From contig CP136571.1 in assembly GCA_035192965.1 (NCBI GenBank), forward strand, positions 392,501 to 456,500: DNA of 64,000 nt, in the 5' to 3' direction. Position 1 is the first letter of the stretch. Every line of letters begins with the position of its first letter. Below are positions 8,957 through 16,791 of the stretch, piece by piece. Under the pieces are notes generated by a model. It saw only the letters and a program-made list of their open reading frames with translations, was not told where the DNA came from and did not search any database. Source of the DNA: Fuscovulum sp. (lineage in GTDB: Bacteria; Pseudomonadota; Alphaproteobacteria; Rhodobacterales; Rhodobacteraceae). Made by a program: the position numbers and the translations under genes.

Positions 8957-9978
8957 CACACCGTCTCCGTCACCTTGCGCAGATGCGGCGGCGTGTCGGG
9001 ATCGAACCCCCGCCGCCGTGCCAGCGCCTCGACAAACCCATAAAACCCAACGGCAAGCACCAGCGGCGCCACCAGCGGGTGCAACCCGCCGACCGACGGC
9101 AGCGTGACGCAGCCTTTTGCCGCCACCCCCGTCACGAACACATCCGCCCCCTGCACCGCCAGCCGTTCCGCCGTCTGCACCACGCCCGCCTGCGCGGCAT
9201 CCTCTACCGCCAGCGCCAGAACCGGAAACTGCGCTTCGACAATCGCGCTTGGCCCATGCAGAACCTCCGCCGCGGAATAGGCTTCGGCATGCAGCCCGCA
9301 GGTTTCCTTCAGCTTCAGCGCACATTCATTGGCAATCGCAAAGGCGGGCCCCCGCCCCAGAACATAGCCATGCTGCGCCCGCGACATCCGCGCTGCCAGC
9401 GCCGACCAATCCAGCGCCAGCGCCGCCTCGAACGCATCGGGCAACGTCACAACTGCAGCGCGCAGAGCCGCATCCTCCTGCCATTCCGCAACCAGCGCCA
9501 ACCCGGCCAGCACCGATGTCACAAAGGTCTTGGTCGCCGCGACCGACTGTTCCACCCCCGCCTGCAACGGCAAACAATGGGCCGAGGCCAGCGCCATCGG
9601 GCTGTCGGCAAAATTGGTGATCGCAACCGATAGCGCCCCTCCCGCCCCCGCCGCCCGCATCATCTCCACAATATCTGGGCTGCGCCCCGATTGCGAAATC
9701 CCCACGCAAACCGCCCCGCCCAACCGCAGGGGCCGCCCATAGACCGAGGCCACCGATGGCCCGACAGAGGCGACAGGCACCCCCGCCAACAGTTCCACCG
9801 CATATTTCAGATAGGTCGCTGAATGATCCGAAGATCCCCGTGCCACTGTCACGATCAACCCCGGATCAACCGTCCGCATAGCCGCCGCCGCCGCCATCAG
9901 GGCATCGCGCGATTCCGTCAGGAATCGTCTCGAAGCCTGCGGAATCTCGGCCACTTCGCGGGCCATATGGCTTGTCAT
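8956..9978 (-). CDS. SIS-domain glucosamine-6-phosphate deaminase (NagB-II type)
   Basis: A protein of 340 residues with two SIS domains, resembling the isomerase half of GlmS without the glutaminase half. Visible features are VTVARGSSDHSA, GISQSGRSPDIVEMM, and the C-terminal LKLKETCGLHAEAYSAAEVLHGP, which carries the GlmS-type isomerase residues. Stand-alone proteins of this kind next to nagA are known as NagB-II and convert glucosamine-6-phosphate to fructose-6-phosphate plus ammonia. Classical NagB is absent here. It overlaps the GntR gene by four bases upstream and nagA by one base downstream, which supports this role. Confidence 0.87.
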   Translation of the reverse strand: MTSHMAREVAEIPQASRRFLTESRDALMAAAAAMRTVDPGLIVTVARGSSDHSATYLKYAVELLAGVPVASVGPSVASVYGRPLRLGGAVCVGISQSGRSPDIVEMMRAAGAGGALSVAITNFADSPMALASAHCLPLQAGVEQSVAATKTFVTSVLAGLALVAEWQEDAALRAAVVTLPDAFEAALALDWSALAARMSRAQHGYVLGRGPAFAIANECALKLKETCGLHAEAYSAAEVLHGPSAIVEAQFPVLALAVEDAAQAGVVQTAERLAVQGADVFVTGVAAKGCVTLPSVGGLHPLVAPLVLAVGFYGFVEALARRRGFDPDTPPHLRKVTETV

Positions 9979-10748
9979 GGGTCTTTCCTTTCCGTGTCCG
10001 GTGCCAGCTTCAGCTCCACCGCGAAATCATAGGCGTCGCCCCGATAGAGCGACCTTGTAAACTCAACCACCCGCCCGTCGGGCAAGTATCCGATCCGTTC
10101 GATGCGCAGCCCTGCTGCGCCGACGGGTACACTCAGCAGTTCGGCATCCCGCGCGCCCAGATTGGCGGCTGATATCCGCTGCACGGCACGCACCGGGCGC
10201 ATCCCCCGCGCCTCCAGCACTGCATACAGTGACGCCTCCACCTTCTCCGGCTCTGGAAGCACCTGCGCCGACAGGGACGCGCGCTCGATCGCAAGCGGCA
10301 CGCCATCCGAACGGCGGACCCGCTCAAGCCGCGCCACCCGATCCCCCGCGCCAAGGCCCAGCGCCATAACCTCTTCGGGCGCAGGGGAATGCACCGCTCG
10401 GCTCAGCCAGACGGATTCCACGCTTTTCTCCCGGCGTGCCATGTCTTCGGTAAAGCTTGTGAGCAAGCTTAGAGCCTGTTCCAGCCGCTCCACTCGCTGC
10501 GCGACAAAGGTGCCTGACCCGCGTTTCTGCACCAGTTGGCCACTGCCAACCAATCCTTCCACGGCCTTGCGTACGGTGACACGGCTCAGCCCGGTTAGTG
10601 CCGCCATGTCCCGTTCGGGCGGCAAACTGTCACCGGGACGCAGCCGGCCCGACGCCACCGCCTCGGCAATCCGGCGTTGCAATTGCAGATAGAGCGGCCC
10701 CGCCCCGGTTTCATCAAACCCCTCTGGCGCAAAGATCCGGTCCATCAT
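9975..10748 (-). CDS. GntR/HutC-family regulator of amino-sugar genes
   Basis: A one-component regulator of 257 residues. The winged helix occupies roughly residues 15-85 (LQRRIAEAVASGRLRPGDSL, PPERDMAALTGLSRVTVRKA, KRGSGTFVAQR). A UTRA ligand-binding domain follows, with RVARLERVRRSDGVPLAIER and the C-terminal EFTRSLYRGDAYDFAVEL. HutC-subfamily members such as NagR/DasR/NagQ sense phosphorylated amino sugars. It is embedded in the kinase-deaminase-nagA operon with four-base overlaps on both sides. The paired TTGGTATT-containing elements in the divergent promoter (11599-11699) are its likely operators. Confidence 0.88.
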   Translation of the reverse strand: MMDRIFAPEGFDETGAGPLYLQLQRRIAEAVASGRLRPGDSLPPERDMAALTGLSRVTVRKAVEGLVGSGQLVQKRGSGTFVAQRVERLEQALSLLTSFTEDMARREKSVESVWLSRAVHSPAPEEVMALGLGAGDRVARLERVRRSDGVPLAIERASLSAQVLPEPEKVEASLYAVLEARGMRPVRAVQRISAANLGARDAELLSVPVGAAGLRIERIGYLPDGRVVEFTRSLYRGDAYDFAVELKLAPDTERKDP

Positions 10749-11572
10749 GCCGTCTCCCGCGCGAGCGTAAGCGCCCCGTCCAGCGCCGTGCCCAAGGCCG
10801 GCCGAATGGCAAAGCGCCCTGCCAGACGATCTGCAAAAACTGTCCCTAATCCGCCCAAAAACACCACTGGCAACCCTTCATCCCCTTGCAACAGCGCTAC
10901 CGCCTCTGCCGCATCGGCCAGCGCCTCCGCCATCACAGCCACCGCCGCCGCATCACCGCTGTCCACCACGCGCGGGGCAAGCGCCGCAAATTCCACAGGC
11001 CGCGCGCGCAGCGAAAAGGCCACCAGCGCATCCGCGCCGCCGCCCTCTTCGATCAACGCGGCGAGCAGGGGCGTCATCGGCTGCATGCCATCCACCGCGC
11101 GCAATGCCGCGCGCAGGATGGCCCGCCCGATCCAGGCCCCGCTCGCCTCATCCCCCAGCACCAGCCCGCGCCCGCCAATCTGCCGGATCACGCCGCCGCG
11201 CTGCACGGCAAAGACCGACCCGGTCCCGAGTGCAGCCACCACGCCATCCGCCGCGCCCAACGCACCCTTTACGGCGGTAATGCCATCGGTCACCACGGCC
11301 ACCCGATCAAAGGGCAGCACATCGCGCAGCCGATCCGCTGCCCCCGCCGCATTTGCCCCCGCCAAGCCCAGCCCTGCGGCGAAAATCTTGCCCCCGCTTG
11401 CCGCCCGCAACGCATCCGCCGCCGCCTTGACGATGTTCTGCGCCGCACCATCCGGATCAGAGGCGATATTCGCAGGTCCGGCTTCACCCCGGCCCAAGAC
11501 ACGCCCTGATTCATCGGCCACAGCCGCGCGGCACCCCGTGCCGCCCCCGTCGATGCCCAAGAAAAGCTGCAT
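10745..11572 (-). CDS. BadF/BadG-family amino-sugar kinase (GlcNAc/MurNAc kinase candidate)
   Basis: A 275-residue kinase of the ASKHA fold. It opens with the phosphate-binding motif MQLFLGIDGGGTGCRAAVAD; GVVAALGTGSVFAVQ and GRGLVLGDEASGAWIG form the second phosphate and sugar loops, as in human N-acetylglucosamine kinase and clostridial MurK. MurK phosphorylates both GlcNAc and MurNAc, which would suit a locus that also encodes murQ. The ATG at 11572 starts at the motif; the longer frame adds a hydrophobic stretch not seen in the family. It is the first gene of the minus-strand operon and overlaps the GntR gene by four bases. The precise sugar is inferred from context. Confidence 0.82.
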   Translation of the reverse strand: MQLFLGIDGGGTGCRAAVADESGRVLGRGEAGPANIASDPDGAAQNIVKAAADALRAASGGKIFAAGLGLAGANAAGAADRLRDVLPFDRVAVVTDGITAVKGALGAADGVVAALGTGSVFAVQRGGVIRQIGGRGLVLGDEASGAWIGRAILRAALRAVDGMQPMTPLLAALIEEGGGADALVAFSLRARPVEFAALAPRVVDSGDAAAVAVMAEALADAAEAVALLQGDEGLPVVFLGGLGTVFADRLAGRFAIRPALGTALDGALTLARETA

Positions 11573-11598
11573 GGCGAATCCTCTCCCTGCATAGAATA

Positions 11599-11613
11599 CC
11601 AAAACAATACCAA
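11599..11613. promoter_or_regulatory. Candidate GntR (NagR/NagQ-like) operator, kinase side
   Basis: CCAAAACAATACCAA reads, on the minus strand, TTGGTATTGTTTTGG. It matches the element at 11685-11699 at 14 of 15 positions in opposite orientation. It lies 26 bp upstream of the kinase start, where a bound repressor would block the minus-strand operon. Confidence 0.55.
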
Positions 11614-11675
11614 ATAGAAAGACCCTTACAGAAATACCCCTCGAAACCGATGCTGCACCTGCAAAATAGAAAGAC
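11612..11675. repeat. Twelve-base direct repeat in the amino-sugar divergent promoter
   Basis: AAATAGAAAGAC occurs at 11612-11623 and again at 11664-11675, and each copy is followed by a CTTACA/CTTTACA-like run. The copies adjoin the two candidate operators. They could be paired activator sites or remnants of a duplicated operator-promoter unit. Confidence 0.5.
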
Positions 11676-11684
11676 ACTTTACAA

Positions 11685-11699
11685 TTGGTATTATTTTGG
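11685..11699. promoter_or_regulatory. Candidate GntR (NagR/NagQ-like) operator, murQ side
   Basis: TTGGTATTATTTTGG lies 27 bp upstream of the murQ start and mirrors the element at 11599-11613 (one mismatch). The TTGGTAT core resembles the TGGTnT half-sites reported for NagR/DasR-type HutC regulators. The two sites would let one regulator control both divergent operons. Confidence 0.55.
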
Positions 11700-11726
11700 C
11701 ATTGTCATGGAAACCGGAGGAATCAC

Positions 11727-12647
11727 ATGGCAGACCGCCCGACAGAGGCCCGTCATCCCCGCTCGGCAGGCATTCACGCCTTGCCGGGGCCTGACGCCCT
11801 GTCGCATCTGCTCGATGCCCAGCTAGCGGCGCTCGCCACCGTGCGCAACGCCATTCCCGCGATTGACCAAGCCGCAATCGCTGCCACCAACAGCCTGCGC
11901 GCGGGCGGAAAGCTGGCCTATGCAGGGGCGGGGTCGTCCGGGCTCATGGCGCTTGCCGATGGGCTGGAACTTGCCGGCACCTTCGGTATCCCACCTGACC
12001 GGACGCCGATCCTGTTCGCAGGCGGCGCATCGGCCCTGCTGCACATGACTGGCGCGGTTGAGGATGATCCCGCTTTGGCGCAGGCAGATTTCCGGAAAGC
12101 CGGTCTGACCAAGGGCGATACGATCCTGTGCCTTTCGGCCTCGGGTTCCACACCCTACACCGCGATCATCGCCGATCTGGCACGCACGGCGGGCCTGACG
12201 GTGGTGGGTTTCGCGAATGTGCCGGGGTCAAAACTGCTGGAACAGAGCCACATTTCGGTGCTTCTGGATACCGGGCCAGAGGTGGTGAATGGCTCCACCC
12301 GCATGGGGGCCGCAACGGCGCAAAAGGTGGCGCTGAACATGCTGTCGGTGCGGATGGGCATTCTCTTGGGCCATGTACATGATGGTTATATGGTCAATGT
12401 CGTGGCGGATAATGCCAAGCTCACCGATCGCGCCGCGCGTATCGTGATGGGGATTTCGGGCTGTGACATGGCCGCTGCGAAGGAATCGCTCGCCCAGACG
12501 GGCGGTGCAGTAAAACCGGCGGTCCTGATTGCCGCGGGCGCCACGGCCTCACAGGCCGCGACGCATCTGAAGAACAGCGAAGGGGCCCTCGGCCCGGCCC
12601 TTGCCGCTTTGACAACACAAGGCCACCAACAGGGAGTATCTCAATGA
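11727..12647 (+). CDS. murQ: N-acetylmuramic acid 6-phosphate etherase
   Basis: MurQ cleaves the lactyl ether of MurNAc-6-phosphate to give GlcNAc-6-phosphate and D-lactate in the cytoplasm. The 306-residue protein has the family layout: N-terminal TEARHP, a SIS fold with YAGAGSSGLMALADG, and the later block NGSTRMGAATAQKVALNMLS. Glu81 (GLELAGTFG) and Glu112 (GAVEDDP) fall two positions before the catalytic Glu83 and Glu114 of E. coli MurQ, in line with the family numbering. The ATG at 11727 has a GGAGG site six bases upstream. It is the first gene of the plus-strand operon and overlaps the binding-protein start by four bases, which ties the importer to a MurNAc-containing substrate. Confidence 0.9.
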   Translation: MADRPTEARHPRSAGIHALPGPDALSHLLDAQLAALATVRNAIPAIDQAAIAATNSLRAGGKLAYAGAGSSGLMALADGLELAGTFGIPPDRTPILFAGGASALLHMTGAVEDDPALAQADFRKAGLTKGDTILCLSASGSTPYTAIIADLARTAGLTVVGFANVPGSKLLEQSHISVLLDTGPEVVNGSTRMGAATAQKVALNMLSVRMGILLGHVHDGYMVNVVADNAKLTDRAARIVMGISGCDMAAAKESLAQTGGAVKPAVLIAAGATASQAATHLKNSEGALGPALAALTTQGHQQGVSQ

Positions 12648-13894
12648 CCAAGACATTCCGCTTCGCGCTGCTCGCCACCACCCTTCTGGGCGGTGCCGCT
12701 TCGGCGCAGGATGTGACGCTGACCATCGAAAGCTGGCGCAACGATGACCTGACCATCTGGCAGGACACGCTGATCCCCGCGTTCGAGGCGCAAAATCCCG
12801 GCATCAAGGTGGTCTTCGCGCCGACCGCACCCGCCGAATACAACGCCGCGCTGAACTCCAAGCTCGCCGCAGGCAGCGCCGGTGACCTGATCACCTGCCG
12901 CCCGTTCGATGCTTCACTGGAACTGTACAATCAGGGCCATCTGGCCGATCTGTCGGGCCTCGCCTCCATGGCCAACTTCTCGCCCGTCGCGAAATCGGCC
13001 TGGCAGACGGATGATGGCGCCGCCACCTTCTGTGTGCCCATGGCCTCGGTGATCCACGGCTTTATCTACAACAAGGACGCCTTCGATGCCCTTGGCATCG
13101 CGGTCCCCACGACCAATGACGAATTCTTCGCCGCGCTCGACAAGATCAAGGCCGACGGCACCTATATCCCGATGGCGATGGGCACCAACGACCAGTGGGA
13201 AGCCGCGACGATGGGCTATAACAACATCGGCCCGAACTTCTGGAAAGGCGAAGAAGGCCGTCTTGCCCTGATCAAGGGCGAACAGAAGCTGACGGATCCG
13301 GCATGGGTTGCCCCGTTTGAACAGCTCGCCCGCTGGAAGGATTACCTCGGCGACGGGTTCGAGGCACAAACCTACCCTGACAGCCAGAACCTGTTCACCC
13401 TTGGCCGTGCTGCGATCTATCCGGCTGGTTCTTGGGAAATCTCGGGCTTCAACACGCAGGCTACCTTTGCCATGGGTGCCTTCCCGCCGCCGGTGCAGGC
13501 TGCTGGCGATACCTGCTACATCAGCGACCACACCGATATCGCCATCGGCCTGAACGCCAAATCGCCCAATGCCGAGGCGGCGACCAAGTTCCTGGAATGG
13601 GTGGGCAGCCCGGACTTTGCGACGATGTATGCCAATGCCCTGCCGGGCTTCTTCAGCCTGAATTCGACCCCGGTCGAAATGCAGGACCCGCTGGCGCAGG
13701 AATTCGTGTCCTGGCGCGGCAAGTGCCAGTCGACGATCCGGTCCACCTATCAGATCCTGTCGCGCGGCACGCCGAACCTGGAAAACGAAACCTGGAACGC
13801 CTCGGCCAACGTGATCCGTGGCAGCGAAGCCCCGGCTGACGCCGCCAAGCGGCTGCAGGACGGTCTGGCCAGCTGGTACGAACCGCAAAAGTAA
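12644..13894 (+). CDS. ABC sugar-binding protein, family 1
   Basis: A periplasmic solute-binding protein of 416 residues. The signal peptide ends at GGAASAQ near residue 22. The mature protein has the carbohydrate-binding family 1 pattern, such as LIPAFEAQNPGIKVVF, AIYPAGSWEISGF and TKFLEWVGSPDFATM. Its start overlaps the murQ stop by four bases, which is unusual for a binding protein and argues that it delivers MurQ-pathway sugars (MurNAc, GlcNAc or muropeptide-derived saccharides). A GC-rich hairpin just after the stop may stabilise this highly used part of the message. The exact ligand is not readable from sequence. Confidence 0.87.
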   Translation: MTKTFRFALLATTLLGGAASAQDVTLTIESWRNDDLTIWQDTLIPAFEAQNPGIKVVFAPTAPAEYNAALNSKLAAGSAGDLITCRPFDASLELYNQGHLADLSGLASMANFSPVAKSAWQTDDGAATFCVPMASVIHGFIYNKDAFDALGIAVPTTNDEFFAALDKIKADGTYIPMAMGTNDQWEAATMGYNNIGPNFWKGEEGRLALIKGEQKLTDPAWVAPFEQLARWKDYLGDGFEAQTYPDSQNLFTLGRAAIYPAGSWEISGFNTQATFAMGAFPPPVQAAGDTCYISDHTDIAIGLNAKSPNAEAATKFLEWVGSPDFATMYANALPGFFSLNSTPVEMQDPLAQEFVSWRGKCQSTIRSTYQILSRGTPNLENETWNASANVIRGSEAPADAAKRLQDGLASWYEPQK

Positions 13895-13915
13895 GCGCGG
13901 GCTGAACCTTCGGAA

Positions 13916-13938
13916 CCGGGGGGCAATCTGCCCCCCGG
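13916..13938 (+). terminator. Intercistronic hairpin after the binding-protein gene
   Basis: Perfect 8-bp arms CCGGGGGG (13916-13923) and CCCCCCGG (13931-13938) enclose a seven-base loop. No T-tract follows, so read-through into the permease is expected. Hairpins placed here usually protect the binding-protein part of the mRNA and lower permease expression. The same core sequence follows dnaN at 27355-27375. Confidence 0.55.
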
Positions 13939-13993
13939 ACCCCCCGGCCCGGAGCAACGGGCGTAGTCTTCCCAAGATGAAGGAGGCAGGCAG

Positions 13994-14911
13994 ATGGCTT
14001 CACGCAAGCCTATCCGCTGGCATATCGGCGTGTTTCTTGCGCCGGCCGTGCTGGTCTATACCGCCATCATGATCATCCCGCTTTTCGGGACGCTCAACCT
14101 GTCGCTCTACAATCTGGATGGGCAGAACCGCATCTTCGTTGGTTTGGCCAATTTCGTGACGCTTTTCGGCGATCCGCGCTGGTCGGGCGCGTTCTGGAAC
14201 GCGCTCTACAACAACTTCTGGTTCTTTCTGATCCACATGATCGTACAAAACCCGATCGGCATTCTGCTGGCGGCGCTGCTGTCCAGCCCGAAACTGCGGA
14301 TGTCGGCGTTCTACCGCACGGCCATCTTCATCCCCACCATTCTGTCTTTCGTGATCGTGGGCTTTGTCTGGAAGCTGATCCTGTCGCCCATCTGGGGCAT
14401 CGCGCCGGGAATGCTCGATGCCGTGGGGTTAAAGGCGCTGTTTGCGCCTTGGCTGGGCAAGGAAGAATATGCGTTGACCACGCTTGCCCTCATCTCAGTC
14501 TGGCAATTCGTGGGCATCCCCATGATGCTGATCTATGCCGCCCTTCTGTCGATCCCCGATGATGTGATCGAGGCCGCGGAAATGGATGGTCTTGGCGGCT
14601 GGGCGCAGTTCTGGAAGATCAAGCTGCCGCTTATCCTGCCCTCCATCGGCATCATCTCCATCCTCACCTTTGTGGGCAATTTCAACGCTTTCGACCTGAT
14701 CTATGTGGCCCAAGGCGCCTTGGCCGGGCCGGATTTCAGCACCGATATCCTGGGCACCTTCCTCTATCGCACCTTCTTTGGGTTCCAGCTGCAACTGGGT
14801 GATCCGCATATGGGTGCGGCCATCGCAACAGCCATGTTCGGGATCATTCTGGTGGGTGTCTGCCTCTACCTGTTCGGCATCCAGACGCGGCTGCGCCGCT
14901 ATCAGTTCTAG
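13994..14911 (+). CDS. ABC sugar transporter permease, MalF/UgpA type
   Basis: An inner-membrane permease of 305 residues with about six helices. The EAA loop is clear near residues 190-215 (VIEAAEMDGLGGWAQFWKIKLPLILPSI). The start at 13994 follows a GGAGG site ten bases upstream. It lies 99 bp after the binding-protein gene, the longest gap in the operon and the site of the hairpin. It forms the channel with the permease encoded next and is driven by the ATPase at the end of the operon. Confidence 0.9.
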   Translation: MASRKPIRWHIGVFLAPAVLVYTAIMIIPLFGTLNLSLYNLDGQNRIFVGLANFVTLFGDPRWSGAFWNALYNNFWFFLIHMIVQNPIGILLAALLSSPKLRMSAFYRTAIFIPTILSFVIVGFVWKLILSPIWGIAPGMLDAVGLKALFAPWLGKEEYALTTLALISVWQFVGIPMMLIYAALLSIPDDVIEAAEMDGLGGWAQFWKIKLPLILPSIGIISILTFVGNFNAFDLIYVAQGALAGPDFSTDILGTFLYRTFFGFQLQLGDPHMGAAIATAMFGIILVGVCLYLFGIQTRLRRYQF

Positions 14912-14921
14912 GGGGCACGCC

Positions 14922-15761
14922 ATGACCAAAGCCCGCACCCACCTTGGCCGATCCATCGCCGCCCATGCGATCCTGATGACCTATACGCTGATCGCGCTGT
15001 TCCCGGTCTTTGTCATCGTCATCAACAGCTTCAAATCCCGCCGCGCGATCTTTGCCGAACCGCTGGCACCGCCCATGCCCGGCAATTTCGACTTTGTGGG
15101 TTACACAACGGTGATGAAACAGGGGGATTTCTTCCAATACTTCCTGAATTCCATGACGGTGACGGTGGGAAGCCTGTTCTTTGTTCTGCTCTTTGGGGCG
15201 ATGGCCGCCTTTGCCCTGTCGGAATACCGGTTTCGGGGCAACCTTCTGATGGGGCTTTACCTTGCGCTGGGCATCATGATCCCCATCCGCCTTGGCACTG
15301 TGGCGATCCTCGAAATGATGGTTTCGGCTGGTTTAGTAAATACTTTGACCGCACTTGTCCTTGTCTACACCGCGCAGGGCCTGCCTTTGGCCGTGTTCAT
15401 CCTGTCGGAATTCATGCGGTCGGTGTCCGATGATCTGAAGAATGCAGGAAGGATCGACGGGCTGTCGGAATACCGCATCTTCTTCACCCTCGTCCTGCCG
15501 CTTGTTCGCCCTGCAATGGCGACGGTCGCCGTCTTCACCATGATCCCGATCTGGAATGACCTGTGGTTCCCCCTGATCCTTGCCCCCAGCGAGGAGACGA
15601 AGACCATTACCCTGGGCTCACAGGTCTTTATCGGCCAGTTTGTCACCAACTGGAACGCGGTGCTGTCGGCGCTGTCGCTCGCCATCGTGCCGGTGCTGGT
15701 GCTGTACCTCATCTTCTCGCGCCAACTCATCCGCGGCATCACCGCAGGAGCTGTCAAATGA
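14922..15761 (+). CDS. ABC sugar transporter permease, MalG/UgpE type
   Basis: The second permease, 279 residues with about six membrane helices. Its N-terminal helix (HAILMTYTLIALFPVFVIVI) is followed by NSFKSRRAIFAEPL, a typical CUT1 periplasmic segment. The EAA loop is near residues 185-205 (LKNAGRIDGLSEYRIFFTLVLPL). It lies ten bases after the first permease, and its stop overlaps the oxidoreductase start by four bases (ATGA). The ATG at 14922 is chosen because the upstream frame is only a shadow of the first permease. Confidence 0.9.
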   Translation: MTKARTHLGRSIAAHAILMTYTLIALFPVFVIVINSFKSRRAIFAEPLAPPMPGNFDFVGYTTVMKQGDFFQYFLNSMTVTVGSLFFVLLFGAMAAFALSEYRFRGNLLMGLYLALGIMIPIRLGTVAILEMMVSAGLVNTLTALVLVYTAQGLPLAVFILSEFMRSVSDDLKNAGRIDGLSEYRIFFTLVLPLVRPAMATVAVFTMIPIWNDLWFPLILAPSEETKTITLGSQVFIGQFVTNWNAVLSALSLAIVPVLVLYLIFSRQLIRGITAGAVK

Positions 15762-16780
15762 TCCGTACCCTCGTCGCCGGCCTTGGCACCATGGGCCGCA
15801 GCCATGCACTGGCCTATCACCGGAACCCGGCCTTCGATCTGGTTGGTCTGGTCAACCGGTCCGAACCGCGGCTTGATCCGGAAATGGCCGGATACAGCAT
15901 TGAGCCGGACTATAAACAGGCTCTAACACGGCTGAAACCTGACCTTGTCAACATCTCCACCTATTCCGACAGCCATGCCGATTATGCCTGCATGGCGATG
16001 GAACAGGGCGCGCATGTCTTTGTCGAAAAGCCGCTGGCGACGACGGTGAAAGACGCTCGCCGCGTGGTGGATTGCGCCCGCGCCCATAACCGCAAGGTCG
16101 TTGTCGGCTACATCCTGCGCCACCACCCATCCTGGATGCGCCTGATCAGTGAGGCCCGCGCCCTTGGCGGCCCCTATGTGTTCCGCCTGAACCTGAACCA
16201 GCAGTCGTCAGGCCCGACATGGGAGGTTCACAAGACCCTCATGCAGACCACATCCCCTATCGTCGATTGCGGGGTGCATTACGTCGATGTCATGTGCCAG
16301 ATCACCGATGCCAAACCGGTCGAGGTGCGCGGCATGGGTCTGCGCCTTTCCAACGAAATCGCGCCTGACATGTACAATTACGGCCACTTCCAGGTGCTCT
16401 TTGCCGATGGCAGCGTGGGCTGGTATGAGGCCGGCTGGGGACCGATGATGTCTGACACCGCCTTCTTCGTGAAGGATGTGGTCAGCCCGAACGGCGCCGT
16501 TTCCATCCGCATGCCCGAAAGCGCGCGGTCGGATGATCACGACACGCACACCAAAACCTCCACCATCCGCGTCCACCGCGTGGGCCAGCCAGATGAAGAC
16601 CTGTCCATGGCCGACGAACCCGGCCATCAAGATCTGTGCGAACGCGAACAGGCCTTCATGGCCCGTGCCATCACCGAAGACCTTGATCTGTCGCGCCATA
16701 TGGAAGACGCGGTCCAATCCCTCGCCATCTGCCTTGCCGCCGACGAAAGCGTCCGGTCCGGCCAGCCCGTCAAACTGTAA
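15758..16780 (+). CDS. Gfo/Idh/MocA family oxidoreductase
   Basis: A soluble NAD(P)-dependent sugar oxidoreductase of 340 residues. The Rossmann motif is [12 protein letters not shown] (residues 6-17), the catalytic EKP lysine motif is [11 protein letters not shown] near residue 90, and the second-domain [10 protein letters not shown] carries the expected Asp/His pair near residue 170. Relatives oxidise free or phosphorylated sugars, inositols or 1,6-anhydrosugars, and some are NAD-dependent glycosidases (GH109). It is translationally coupled to the permease before it and precedes the ATPase by 11 bases, so its substrate is probably the imported sugar. An anhydro- or glycosidically linked MurNAc derivative is a guess that fits murQ in the same operon. 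Confidence 0.83.
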   Translation: MIRTLVAGLGTMGRSHALAYHRNPAFDLVGLVNRSEPRLDPEMAGYSIEPDYKQALTRLKPDLVNISTYSDSHADYACMAMEQGAHVFVEKPLATTVKDARRVVDCARAHNRKVVVGYILRHHPSWMRLISEARALGGPYVFRLNLNQQSSGPTWEVHKTLMQTTSPIVDCGVHYVDVMCQITDAKPVEVRGMGLRLSNEIAPDMYNYGHFQVLFADGSVGWYEAGWGPMMSDTAFFVKDVVSPNGAVSIRMPESARSDDHDTHTKTSTIRVHRVGQPDEDLSMADEPGHQDLCEREQAFMARAITEDLDLSRHMEDAVQSLAICLAADESVRSGQPVKL

Positions 16781-16791
16781 AGGGGCCTCCC

